From NCBI RefSeq assembly GCF_031344055.1, contig NZ_JADBEN010000001.1: 64,000 nucleotides of DNA; one strand, given 5' to 3'. Made by a program: the position numbers and the translations under genes. The stretch's first letter is position 1, and each line of letters begins with the position of its first letter. Origin of the DNA: Methylobacillus flagellatus_A. Lineage in GTDB: Bacteria; Pseudomonadota; Gammaproteobacteria; Burkholderiales; Methylophilaceae. Under the pieces are notes generated by a model. It searched no databases, was not told where the DNA came from, and was given only the letters and a program-made list of their open reading frames with translations. Of the stretch, positions 18,236 through 26,970 are shown in pieces.

Positions 18236-18260
18236 ACTGCGTTCATCATTTGAACGCAGT
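18236..18260. promoter_or_regulatory. Perfect 10-bp inverted repeat upstream of the EPS regulator
   Basis: ACTGCGTTCA (18236-18245), 5-nt spacer, TGAACGCAGT (18251-18260), ending 16 bp before the start codon. A -35-like TTGAAA lies at 18219-18224. The position suits an operator, possibly for autoregulation by the MarR-type protein, or an RNA hairpin in the leader. Confidence 0.5.
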
Positions 18261-18276
18261 GTGATCCAATATATTC

Positions 18277-18618
18277 ATGCTCACCGACGAATACCGGTAC
18301 AAGATCCTCAAGCTGGTGCAGGAAAAGCCGGAGATCAGCCAGCGTGAGCTGGCGAAGGCTTTGGGTATCAGCCTGGGAAAGACGAATTTCTGCCTCAAGG
18401 CCTTGGCTGAAGTCGGCTTGCTCAAGGTTTCCAACTTCCGCAACAGCAAGAATAAGCTGGCCTATATGTATGTGCTGACGCCTAAAGGGATAGAGGAGAA
18501 AGCCGGTATCACCATGCGGTTCCTTAAATACAAAATGCAAGAATATGAAAACCTGCAGGCGGAAATCGAAGAGCTGCGCCGGGCAGCAGGTGAATCGGTG
18601 GATGAGGGAGTCAAATGA
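18277..18618 (+). CDS. MarR-family EPS-associated transcriptional regulator
   Basis: 113 residues. It has an N-terminal winged HTH (YRYKILKLVQEKPEISQREL, ALGISLGKTNFCLKAL, EVGLLKV) and a C-terminal coiled coil (MRFLKYKMQEYENLQAEIEEL). This matches the small regulator family found at the head of exopolysaccharide loci (TIGR04176-type). Its stop overlaps the manC start, so it is the first gene of the EPS unit. A perfect inverted repeat just upstream is a candidate binding site. The effector is unknown. Confidence 0.9.
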   Translation: MLTDEYRYKILKLVQEKPEISQRELAKALGISLGKTNFCLKALAEVGLLKVSNFRNSKNKLAYMYVLTPKGIEEKAGITMRFLKYKMQEYENLQAEIEELRRAAGESVDEGVK

Positions 18619-20027
18619 GCGAGCGCTATGCCGTGATGCTTTGCGGAGGTTCGGGTACGCGGTTATGGCCGTTGTCACGCACATTGCGGCCCAAGCAGCT
18701 TCTTGCCTTGAACGGCAAGGAAACCTTGCTTCAGCAAACTGCGCTGCGTCTTTCCCGTCATGTACAGTCCAGTAACCTGATTACCGTCACTCACGAGGAT
18801 CACAAGTTCGAGGTCAAGGGCCAGCTTGCCGACATCCTGCCGGAGGCAATCAACGGCGTCATGGCAGAACCGTGCGCCCGCAATACACTGCCTGCCATTG
18901 CATGGGCTGTCAGCCGCATCCATCTTCAATCCCCGGACGCGATCGTCGGCGTCTTTCCTTCTGATCATTCGATTGATAATGAAGAAGCTTTCCATCAGGC
19001 TTGGGCTGCTGCGGAAGAGGGAGCGGCCCAGGGATACCTCACCCTGCTTGGCATATCGCCGACCGAGCCGGCAACCGGTTACGGATATATCCAGCCTGCC
19101 GATACGACTGTCGGAGGCAATTCCGGGCATGCCATATACGAAGTCGCCCGTTTCGTGGAGAAGCCCGACCGGGCCAATGCTGAAGCGTTCCTGGCGCAAG
19201 GCTATTTGTGGAATAGCGGCATGTTCGTTTTCCGTGCCGATATCTTTATGCAATTGCTGGCCGAACATCAGCCTGAAATCAGTGCATTGATAAGCAAGCT
19301 CGATAGCGGAAACCTGGCCGAAGAATATGCAAAACTGCCCAATGTTTCCATTGACTACGGATTGGCTGAAAAAGTGAGCAGCGCCGCTGTCGTACCGGTC
19401 GATATGGCCTGGAGCGACCTAGGCAATTGGGATTCGATCTATCAGCGCAATGGCAAGAATGCCGATGACAATGTCTGCGAGGGCGACGTCATCGCTTTGG
19501 ATACCAACAACAGCCTGTTATGGAACACGCATGGCTTATTGGCAACATTGGGTGTCAGCAACCTCGCCATCATCCAGACCGCTGATGCCACCTTGATCTG
19601 TGATCGCGGACGGACCGAGGACATCAAGCAGTTGGTGGCGTTGGTGCAGAAGCAAAAACCTGAGCTTACCGAGCTGCATCGGACAGTTCAGCGTCCCTGG
19701 GGAGCATATACCGTGTTGGAGGAAGGCATCAATTTTAAGATCAAGCGCATCTCGGTCAACCCCGGCGCCAGCCTTTCAATGCAAATGCATCACCACCGGT
19801 CTGAACACTGGGTGGTAGTGTCCGGCGTTGCCCGCATTACCAATGGCGATCGGGAAGTCACATTAACAGAAAACGAATCCACATATATTCCCAAAACCCA
19901 CCGTCACCGATTATCGAATCCGGGAGATGTGCCGTTGCATATCATCGAAGTGCAATGCGGCGAATATGTTGGAGAGGACGATATTGTCCGCTTTGAAGAT
20001 ACTTATGGAAGGTGTGAGAAACAATGA
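18615..20027 (+). CDS. manC: Mannose-1-phosphate guanylyltransferase/mannose-6-phosphate isomerase
   Basis: 470 residues, bifunctional type II layout. The GDP-mannose pyrophosphorylase domain has LCGGSGTRLWPLSR near the N-terminus and FVEKPDRANAEAFL. The C-terminal cupin isomerase domain has RPWGAYTVLEEG and MQMHHHRSEHWVVVSG, the His-rich metal site. It supplies GDP-mannose for Gmd, encoded directly downstream. A GGGAG site precedes ATG 18615, which overlaps the regulator stop. Confidence 0.95.
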   Translation: MSERYAVMLCGGSGTRLWPLSRTLRPKQLLALNGKETLLQQTALRLSRHVQSSNLITVTHEDHKFEVKGQLADILPEAINGVMAEPCARNTLPAIAWAVSRIHLQSPDAIVGVFPSDHSIDNEEAFHQAWAAAEEGAAQGYLTLLGISPTEPATGYGYIQPADTTVGGNSGHAIYEVARFVEKPDRANAEAFLAQGYLWNSGMFVFRADIFMQLLAEHQPEISALISKLDSGNLAEEYAKLPNVSIDYGLAEKVSSAAVVPVDMAWSDLGNWDSIYQRNGKNADDNVCEGDVIALDTNNSLLWNTHGLLATLGVSNLAIIQTADATLICDRGRTEDIKQLVALVQKQKPELTELHRTVQRPWGAYTVLEEGINFKIKRISVNPGASLSMQMHHHRSEHWVVVSGVARITNGDREVTLTENESTYIPKTHRHRLSNPGDVPLHIIEVQCGEYVGEDDIVRFEDTYGRCEKQ

Positions 20028-21109
20028 GCAAGGTTGCTTTGATTACGGGTGTTACCGGGCAGGATGGCGCCTATCTATCTGAATTTCTATTGAATAAAGG
20101 CTATATAGTCCACGGCATCAAGCGCCGTGCATCGTTGTTCAATACCGATCGTATCGACCATCTGTACCAGGACCCGCATGTCGACAATCAGAACTTCATC
20201 CTGCATTACGGCGACCTGACCGACTCCACCAACCTCATCCGCATCATCCAGCAAGTCCAGCCGGACGAAATCTACAACCTGGCGGCCATGAGCCACGTCG
20301 CGGTCAGCTTCGAAACTCCCGAATACACCGCCAATGCCGACGGCATCGGCACCCTGCGCATTCTCGAAGCCATCCGCATTCTCGGTCTCGAGAAAAAGAC
20401 GCGCTTCTACCAAGCTTCGACTTCCGAACTCTATGGCCTGGTGCAAGAAGTCCCACAAAAGGAAACCACCCCATTCTATCCGCGCAGCCCTTATGCCGTC
20501 GCCAAACTCTATGCCTACTGGATTACCGTCAACTACCGCGAGGCTTATGGCATCTATGCCTGCAATGGCATCCTGTTCAACCACGAGAGTCCGCTGCGCG
20601 GCGAAACCTTCGTCACCCGCAAGATCACCCGCGCCCTGGCGCGAATCAAACTGGGGCTGCAAGACAGCCTCTACCTAGGTAATCTTGACGCATTGCGCGA
20701 CTGGGGCCACGCCAAGGACTACGTCGAAATGCAATGGCTCATGCTGCAACAAGAGCACCCAGAAGACTTCGTGATTGCCACCGGCGTCCAGTACAGCGTC
20801 CGCGACTTCGTCAACGCCGCCGCCAAGGAGCTCGGCATCGCCATTACTTGGCAAGGACAGGGCGTCGACGAAAAAGGCTATGACAGCAACGGCAAAGCCA
20901 TCGTCCAAGTCGATCCGCGCTATTTCCGTCCTACCGAAGTCGAAACCCTGCTGGGCGACCCGGCCAAGGCCAAGCAAAAACTCGGCTGGACTCCCAAGAC
21001 CAGTTTCCAGGAACTTGTCTCCGAAATGGTGCGGGAAGACCTCAAGAGCGCCGAGCGTGACGAACTCGTCAAGAAGCACGGCTTCGCTGCTTATGACTAC
21101 AACGAATAG
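20024..21109 (+). CDS. gmd: GDP-mannose 4,6-dehydratase
   Basis: 361 residues. The extended SDR has TGVTGQDGAYLSEFLL for NADP binding, YNLAAMSHVAVSFE, the active-site Thr/Glu region QASTSELYG and catalytic Tyr/Lys in PYAVAKLYAYW. It converts GDP-mannose to GDP-4-keto-6-deoxymannose, the first step towards GDP-L-fucose. The start overlaps the manC stop (ATGA). fcl follows after 17 bp, so the three genes form a GDP-fucose block. Confidence 0.97.
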   Translation: MSKVALITGVTGQDGAYLSEFLLNKGYIVHGIKRRASLFNTDRIDHLYQDPHVDNQNFILHYGDLTDSTNLIRIIQQVQPDEIYNLAAMSHVAVSFETPEYTANADGIGTLRILEAIRILGLEKKTRFYQASTSELYGLVQEVPQKETTPFYPRSPYAVAKLYAYWITVNYREAYGIYACNGILFNHESPLRGETFVTRKITRALARIKLGLQDSLYLGNLDALRDWGHAKDYVEMQWLMLQQEHPEDFVIATGVQYSVRDFVNAAAKELGIAITWQGQGVDEKGYDSNGKAIVQVDPRYFRPTEVETLLGDPAKAKQKLGWTPKTSFQELVSEMVREDLKSAERDELVKKHGFAAYDYNE

Positions 21110-21126
21110 CAGGGCAGGGCGCATTA

Positions 21127-22104
21127 ATGGATAAGCATGCACGCATCTATGTGGCGGGCCACCGAGGCCTGGTTGGTTCCGCCATCGTCAGGAATCTCGA
21201 AGCCAAGGGGTATGCCAACATCCTCAAGCGCACCCGCGCCGAACTCGACCTGACCGACGAAAAAGCCACGGACCAATTCTTTGCCGAATACAAGCCGGAA
21301 TACGTTTTCCTGGCCGCAGCCAAGGTCGGCGGCATCGTCGCCAACAACACCTACCCGGCAGAATTCATCCGCGACAACCTTGCCATCCAGACCAATGTCA
21401 TCCACAGCGCCTGGAAGCACGGCGTTGCCCGGCTCCTGTTCCTGGGCTCCAGTTGCATCTACCCCAAGCATGCCCCGCAGCCCATGAAAGAAGAACACCT
21501 GCTCACCGGCCCATTGGAACCGACCAACCGCCCTTATGCGTTGGCCAAGATCGCCGGTATCGAAATGTGCTGGAGCTACAACCGCCAATACGGCACCCAA
21601 TACCTCGCCGCCATGCCCACCAACCTCTATGGTCCTGGCGACAACTACCACCCCGAAAACAGCCACGTCATCCCGGCCTTGCTGCGCAAATTCCACGAAG
21701 CCAAGCAGAACAATCAGCCCACCGTCACAGTCTGGGGCACTGGTACTCCCAGAAGAGAGTTCCTCTACAGCGACGACATGGCTGATGCCTGCGTTTATCT
21801 CATGAATCTGCCGCAAGACCAATATCGAGCATTGCTGGGTAGCGACGAAAGCCAGAGCGGCAGATTCGAACCACCGCTTATCAACGTTGGCGTAGGCGAA
21901 GACATCACCATCAAAGCACTAGCGGAGCTCGTCAAACAAATCGTGGACTATCAAGGCAACATCGAATTCGACGCCACCAAGCCGGATGGAACACCGAGGA
22001 AGCTCATGGATGTGACAAGACTTACGAAGGCTAGATGGAGAGCTAATACAGCTTTAAAGCAAGGCCTAGTCATAGCCTATCAAGATTTTTTGGTTTATCA
22101 GTAG
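21127..22104 (+). CDS. fcl: GDP-L-fucose synthase
   Basis: 325 residues. NADP site AGHRGLVGSAIV, AAAKVGGIVANN, the SSCIYPK stretch, and Tyr/Lys in RPYALAKIAGIEMC. It epimerises at C3/C5 and reduces C4 of GDP-4-keto-6-deoxymannose to give GDP-L-fucose. Base composition falls sharply near its 3' end, where the AT-rich polymer-specific part of the locus begins, suggesting an internal recombination boundary. The wzx gene follows after 3 bp. Confidence 0.96.
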   Translation: MDKHARIYVAGHRGLVGSAIVRNLEAKGYANILKRTRAELDLTDEKATDQFFAEYKPEYVFLAAAKVGGIVANNTYPAEFIRDNLAIQTNVIHSAWKHGVARLLFLGSSCIYPKHAPQPMKEEHLLTGPLEPTNRPYALAKIAGIEMCWSYNRQYGTQYLAAMPTNLYGPGDNYHPENSHVIPALLRKFHEAKQNNQPTVTVWGTGTPRREFLYSDDMADACVYLMNLPQDQYRALLGSDESQSGRFEPPLINVGVGEDITIKALAELVKQIVDYQGNIEFDATKPDGTPRKLMDVTRLTKARWRANTALKQGLVIAYQDFLVYQ

Positions 22105-22107
22105 CAT

Positions 22108-23448
22108 ATGAATCAATTGTGGATTAAGTATTTGCCAAGATTCATCCAGAGTCGATTGGATGGGCGTGTTAATTTGCAAGCAGCACTAGGAAATAGTGGG
22201 TGGTTAATTGCTGATAAGGTGCTGCGGATGGGGGTTGGTCTTATAGTGGGGGTGTGGATTGCTCGTTACTTAGGGCCGGAGCAATTTGGATTATGGAACT
22301 ATGTAATTGCATTTACAGCATTATTTTCAGCATTTGCGACATTAGGTCTTGATAGTATTGTTGTTAGAGATATTGTGAAGTATCCAGATAGAACAAATAA
22401 GTTGCTTGGCACTGCTTTTATTCTAAAGATATTTTCTGGATTAATTGCATTAATTATTACACTTATAGCAATTTATTTTGTTAGGGGTGGTGAGCCAAAT
22501 GTGATGTGGTTGGTTGGTATCACTGCAGTAGGATTTATTTTTCAATCGATCAATGTAATAGATTTTTATTTTCAGGCGAAAGTTAAATCTAAATATACTG
22601 TAATTTCTGCAACTATTTCTTTTACTATTATTACTATTTTTAAAGTTATTTTCTTGCTAACCTCTGCTCCTTTGGAGGCTTTTGTGTTGGCGGCATTGGC
22701 TGAAATAGTTATGACCAGTCTTTTTATGATTGCAGCATATTATTTTAATGGTAATCACATCAAGGTTTGGGTTTTTGATAAAAAGATAGCAGTAGGTTTG
22801 TTAAAGGATAGTTGGCCGTTAATATTATCTAGCTTTGCAATCATGATCTATATGAGAATTGATCAGATTATGATTGGGGATATATTAGATAATGAGGCTG
22901 TAGGGTTATTTTCTGCAGCAGTGAGGATAAGTGAATTATGGTATTTTGTGCCCATGGCAATTGTTAACTCTGTTTTGCCATCTATCATAGATATGAAAAG
23001 TAAAAATGAATTGGTATATGATAAAAAAGTGATAAAGCTTTTTAATGTTCTTGTGATTATTGCAATAATCATCGCAGTTTTAATGAGTTTTTTTAGTGAT
23101 GTTATTGTAAGTGTTTTATTTGGAAAGCATTATTACTCTGCATCATCTGTGCTAATTATACATATATGGACAGGAATTTTTGTTGTTCTAGGCGTGGCAA
23201 GTAGTAGCTGGCTTACTATTGAAGATATGCAAAAATATAGTTTTTATAGAACCCTAAATGGATGTGTGGTGAATGTTGCTCTGAATTTATTATTGATTCC
23301 AAAGTATGGAATTAATGGAGCGGCATTTTCAACTGTTATTTCTTATGGCGTCTCAGTCTTTTCTGTAGGGTTTTTTAAGAGAGGTAGGAAATTGTTTTTC
23401 ATGATGGTTATGTCAATGAATCCTTTTTTATATGCTAAAAATAATTAA
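22108..23448 (+). CDS. Wzx-type flippase of the polysaccharide transporter family
   Basis: 446 residues with about 12 hydrophobic segments, mostly Ile, Val and Phe. The N-terminal motif GNSGWLIADKVLRMGVGLIVG with WIARYLGPEQFGLWNYVIAF is typical of Wzx/PST exporters, which move lipid-linked repeat units across the inner membrane. Much more AT-rich than manC-gmd, with many ATA/TTA codons, consistent with acquisition from another lineage. It overlaps the next gene by 17 bp. A Wzy polymerase is a weaker alternative. Confidence 0.9.
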   Translation: MNQLWIKYLPRFIQSRLDGRVNLQAALGNSGWLIADKVLRMGVGLIVGVWIARYLGPEQFGLWNYVIAFTALFSAFATLGLDSIVVRDIVKYPDRTNKLLGTAFILKIFSGLIALIITLIAIYFVRGGEPNVMWLVGITAVGFIFQSINVIDFYFQAKVKSKYTVISATISFTIITIFKVIFLLTSAPLEAFVLAALAEIVMTSLFMIAAYYFNGNHIKVWVFDKKIAVGLLKDSWPLILSSFAIMIYMRIDQIMIGDILDNEAVGLFSAAVRISELWYFVPMAIVNSVLPSIIDMKSKNELVYDKKVIKLFNVLVIIAIIIAVLMSFFSDVIVSVLFGKHYYSASSVLIIHIWTGIFVVLGVASSSWLTIEDMQKYSFYRTLNGCVVNVALNLLLIPKYGINGAAFSTVISYGVSVFSVGFFKRGRKLFFMMVMSMNPFLYAKNN

Positions 23449-24148
23449 GATTTTAATAAAAAAAATTTTTCCTTCTAATATGGTAAATAGAGTTTTTGAA
23501 ACTTTAAATATTCATTTTGATAGGTTTTCGATAAAGTCTTACTCTCAAGAAGGGGAGGATTTGATTCTAAATAGAATTTTTGAACAACGTTCCTCTGGCT
23601 ACTATATAGATATTGGTGCTCACCATCCCTTAAGGTTCTCAAATACCTATTTGTTTTATAGTCGAGGGTGGCGTGGACTATGCATAGATCCATCGCATGA
23701 AGCGATTGCACTATTCAAGCGAAAACGTCCCAGGGATGTGGCCTTGGAAATGGGGGTTTCCAATCAGGAGTCTGAGCTGACCTATTACATGTTCGATGAA
23801 CCAGCGCTCAATACCTTCAGCGAAAGCCTTGCTGATCAACGTGTGAAAACCACAGCATACAAGCGCATCGGTACCCGCTCCGTGCCGGTGCGGCCTTTGA
23901 AGAAAATTCTGGATGAGGTGCTGTTGCCAGGCACTGTCATAGACTTCATGACCATAGATGTCGAGGGGCTTGATTATCAAGTGCTGGAGTCTAACGACTG
24001 GTCTAAATACAGGCCACGTATCGTGCTGGCGGAAGCACTCGATGACGAGGCTGGGGAGCGCATACGAAGTTTCATGGCTATGCATCATTACAAAGTGATC
24101 GCTCGCACGTTTAACACTGAGTTCTATGAAGATGGTTTGAAGCCGTAA
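23432..24148 (+). CDS. FkbM-family methyltransferase
   Basis: 238 residues. SAM-dependent FkbM-type fold: SYSQEGEDLILNRIF, YIDIGAHHPLRFSNTYLFY, then GWRGLCIDPSHEA and the late VIDFMTIDVEGLDYQVLES. In polysaccharide loci such enzymes usually methylate a sugar hydroxyl. The first ~16 codons overlap the wzx stop and are extremely AT-rich. The real start could be a little further in (near MVNRVF). The second half returns to higher GC. Confidence 0.85.
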   Translation: MLKIIKILIKKIFPSNMVNRVFETLNIHFDRFSIKSYSQEGEDLILNRIFEQRSSGYYIDIGAHHPLRFSNTYLFYSRGWRGLCIDPSHEAIALFKRKRPRDVALEMGVSNQESELTYYMFDEPALNTFSESLADQRVKTTAYKRIGTRSVPVRPLKKILDEVLLPGTVIDFMTIDVEGLDYQVLESNDWSKYRPRIVLAEALDDEAGERIRSFMAMHHYKVIARTFNTEFYEDGLKP

Positions 24149-24154
24149 ACCAGT

Positions 24155-25060
24155 ATGTTAAATCTAGCCCCTGTTGCCTTATTCGTTTATAACCGGCCTG
24201 ATCATACAAAAAAGACTGTTGAGGCCCTCAAAAGCAATACTTTGTCTGCTGATACAGACTTGTTGATTTTTTCCGATGCTGCGAAAACTGCCACACAGCA
24301 AACTATGGTGGATGCTGTGAGAGCTTTTGTACGTAACATTGAGGGGTTCAAATCCATCACCGTGGTGGAGCGGAAGTCCAACCTGGGTTTGGCTGCCTCG
24401 ATTATTGACGGGGTTACTACTGTAGTCAAAGCTCATGGAAAGGTGATTGTGCTTGAGGATGATATGGTGACCAGTCCTTATTTTCTTCAGTACATGAATG
24501 ATGGTCTGACCAAGTATGCTGCAACAAAGAAAGTGGCAAGCATTCATGCCTATGTCTATCCGATTGCAGATTTACCTGAAACTTTCTTTTTGCGTGGCGC
24601 TGATTGCTGGGGTTGGGCAACATGGGAGGATAGATGGGCCTGGTTCGAGGCTGATGGCAGCAAACTGTTGGCGCAATTAAGCCAGCGCAATTTGCTCAAG
24701 ACATTTGATTTCAATGGTAGTTATGCCTATTCAAATATGTTGCGAGATCAGATTGCAGGCCGTAATAATTCCTGGGCCATTCGCTGGCATGCCAGTGTAT
24801 TTTTACTCAATAAGTTGACCCTCTACTCAGGGAAGTCCTTGGTAACTAATATTGGCCATGATGGGTCGGGTGTGCATTGTGGGGAAAGTGATAGTTATGC
24901 GTCAGAGCTGCTGAATTCGCCCTTGATTCTGGCTGATATTCCATTGACTGAAAATCAGCAGGCCTTCAAGAATTTTGAGCAATTTTTCCGTAAGAATAAT
25001 TTATCTTTATTACGTAAATTTTTTATCAAAATAAACACATTTATTAAGAAGTTTTTATGA
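24155..25060 (+). CDS. Glycosyltransferase, GT-A fold
   Basis: 301 residues. It begins with APVALFVYNRPDHTKKTVEAL and has a DxD-like KVIVLEDDMVTSPYFLQYM motif plus GADCWGWATWEDRWAWFEAD. This is the pattern of a family of sugar transferases (GT2/GNT1-like) common in O-antigen and EPS clusters. The donor and linkage cannot be predicted. The TIGR04325-type methyltransferase gene starts at its stop (ATGA), so the two are coupled. Confidence 0.8.
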   Translation: MLNLAPVALFVYNRPDHTKKTVEALKSNTLSADTDLLIFSDAAKTATQQTMVDAVRAFVRNIEGFKSITVVERKSNLGLAASIIDGVTTVVKAHGKVIVLEDDMVTSPYFLQYMNDGLTKYAATKKVASIHAYVYPIADLPETFFLRGADCWGWATWEDRWAWFEADGSKLLAQLSQRNLLKTFDFNGSYAYSNMLRDQIAGRNNSWAIRWHASVFLLNKLTLYSGKSLVTNIGHDGSGVHCGESDSYASELLNSPLILADIPLTENQQAFKNFEQFFRKNNLSLLRKFFIKINTFIKKFL

Positions 25061-25872
25061 ATCTGACCCAGCTCATCAAGGCATTTTGTCCGCCAGTTTT
25101 ATTCCAAATTTTCCGTCAATTCAGACAGCGCAGGACCAGCTCTTCATTTGCTGGGGATTATGCTTCCTGGGCACTGGCTAAACAAAATAGCAGTGGCTAT
25201 GATGCAGCGAATATTCTCAGCACCATCCAGAACTCTGCCCTCAAGGTCAGGCGCGGCGAAGCCATTTTTGAACGCGACTCGGTATGCTTTTACCATGTGG
25301 AGTATCGATATCCGGCCTTGTCTGGCTTGCTGTATGCCGCGCAAGTCTCAGGTGGCCAGTTGAGCGTGCTTGACTTTGGCGGTTCCCTGGCCAGCTTTTA
25401 TTCCCAGCATGCCAAGATATTGTCTGCGGTGAAAAATCTGCGCTGGGGGGTTGTTGAACAGCCACATTTTGTTGACTGGGGCCAGGAACATCTGACGACA
25501 GCCAATTTGAAGTTTTATCATACACCTGCTGAATTTTTATCCGAGGGCGCACCGAATGTTATTTTTCTCTCCAGTGTGTTGCAGTACATAGAGCAGCCTT
25601 ACCAACTGTTAGCAGAGCTGATGAAGCTGGAGGCTGATTTCTTCCTGTTTGATCGCACAGCATTTTATGATGGTGATGATCGCTTAACGGTACAGACCGT
25701 ACCTGCTGCGATATATCCTGCAAGTTATCCTGCCTGGTTTTTATCTTGGTCCAAGTTTTTACAGACGATGACGAGCAATGGCTATGAAATTGTGATGGAA
25801 TTTCCCGGGACAGATCTGACGGAAATTGGCTATTACAAGGGATTGCTATTCAAGCGGATTGTTCAACATTAA
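25057..25872 (+). CDS. Putative methyltransferase, TIGR04325 family
   Basis: 271 residues. A SAM-fold core is seen in LSVLDFGGSLASFYSQH (motif I) and NVIFLSSVLQYIEQPYQLL, with DRTAF and YPASYPAWFLS later. These features match the TIGR04325/LIC12133-type putative methyltransferases found in surface polysaccharide loci. Substrate unknown. After its stop there is a ~100-bp gap with a TATAAT box (25909-25914) before the next gene, a possible internal promoter. Confidence 0.78.
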   Translation: MNLTQLIKAFCPPVLFQIFRQFRQRRTSSSFAGDYASWALAKQNSSGYDAANILSTIQNSALKVRRGEAIFERDSVCFYHVEYRYPALSGLLYAAQVSGGQLSVLDFGGSLASFYSQHAKILSAVKNLRWGVVEQPHFVDWGQEHLTTANLKFYHTPAEFLSEGAPNVIFLSSVLQYIEQPYQLLAELMKLEADFFLFDRTAFYDGDDRLTVQTVPAAIYPASYPAWFLSWSKFLQTMTSNGYEIVMEFPGTDLTEIGYYKGLLFKRIVQH

Positions 25873-25908
25873 TACCAAAGGGCGGGCATGGCATTTCACC
25901 TGACGCTG

Positions 25909-25914
25909 TATAAT
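25909..25914 (+). promoter_or_regulatory. Possible internal promoter -10 box in the EPS locus
   Basis: TATAAT at 25909-25914 in the only sizeable gap of this part of the cluster, 58 bp before the epimerase start. No convincing -35 box at 17 bp. Confidence 0.3.
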
Positions 25915-25971
25915 TCATGCTTAAACTAAATTGCCTGTCTTTATATTAATGAATACCACTAAGGCACTTGT

Positions 25972-26970
25972 ATGAATGATGAACTGTATTCCGGTAAGGA
26001 TATTCTGGTTACCGGTGGCCTGGGTTTTATAGGTTCCAATCTAGTCAAGCGCTTGGTTGCGCTCAATGCCAATGTGACGGTTGTTGACAGTCTGTTGCCG
26101 CTTTACGGCGGCAACGCCTTTAATCTCCATGGCCTTGAATTGTCAGTGAAAATCAATATCAGTGACGTGCGCGATAGCCATGCCATGGCCTATCTGATTA
26201 AAGACAAGGATTACCTGTTCAATCTTGCCGGGCAAACGAGTCATTTGGACTCCATGACGGACCCCAGGACAGATCTGGACATCAATGCTGCGGCCCAGCT
26301 TTCCATCTTGGAGGCTTGCCGGCAGCATAACCCGGCGGTGAAGATTGTGTTCGCCAGCACTAGGCAGCTCTATGGCAAGCCGGAATATCTGCCGGTGGAT
26401 GAAGCGCATCCGATCAAGCCTGTGGATGTGAATGGCATCAATAAGCTGGCAGGCGAGTGGTACCACATCCTCTATAACAATGTGTATGGTATTAAGGCCT
26501 GTGCCTTGCGCCTGACCAATACCTACGGCCCAGGCATGCGTGTCAAGGATGCCAGGCAGACGTTTCTTGGCATCTGGTTACGCAGGTTGATCGAGGGCAA
26601 GCCTATCGCCGTGTTTGGTGATGGTTTGCAACTGCGGGATTTCAATTATGTGGATGATGTGGTGGATGCCTTATTGCTGGCAGCTGCCAGTGAAGCGGCG
26701 CAGGGACAAGTGTTCAATCTCGGCAGTGAGGAAGTAGTCAATCTGCAGCAAGTGGCTGAAATGATGACACAGCTGCAGCCTGGCTCCAGCTATGAGATTG
26801 TGCCATTCCCGCCGGAAAGAAAAGCGATTGATATTGGTGATTACTACAGTGATTTCAATAAGATCAAACAAGTGCTGGGCTGGAGCCCCAAGGTGGATTT
26901 ACAGCAAGGATTGGCTGCAAGCCTGGATTATTACCGCTTGCATCATGGCAAATATTGGGATGACTTATGA
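25972..26970 (+). CDS. NAD-dependent epimerase/dehydratase with Asn at the Tyr position
   Basis: 332 residues, extended SDR. NAD site ILVTGGLGFIGSNLVKRL, NLAGQTSHLDSMTDP, FASTRQLYGKPEYLPVDE and the RLTNTYGPGMR motif. In the YxxxK catalytic block, VNGINKLAGEWYH has Asn154 in the place of Tyr while Lys158 is kept. It overlaps the DegT-type aminotransferase gene (26967), suggesting that the pair makes an amino-deoxy nucleotide sugar. The exact reaction cannot be named. Confidence 0.83.
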   Translation: MNDELYSGKDILVTGGLGFIGSNLVKRLVALNANVTVVDSLLPLYGGNAFNLHGLELSVKINISDVRDSHAMAYLIKDKDYLFNLAGQTSHLDSMTDPRTDLDINAAAQLSILEACRQHNPAVKIVFASTRQLYGKPEYLPVDEAHPIKPVDVNGINKLAGEWYHILYNNVYGIKACALRLTNTYGPGMRVKDARQTFLGIWLRRLIEGKPIAVFGDGLQLRDFNYVDDVVDALLLAAASEAAQGQVFNLGSEEVVNLQQVAEMMTQLQPGSSYEIVPFPPERKAIDIGDYYSDFNKIKQVLGWSPKVDLQQGLAASLDYYRLHHGKYWDDL

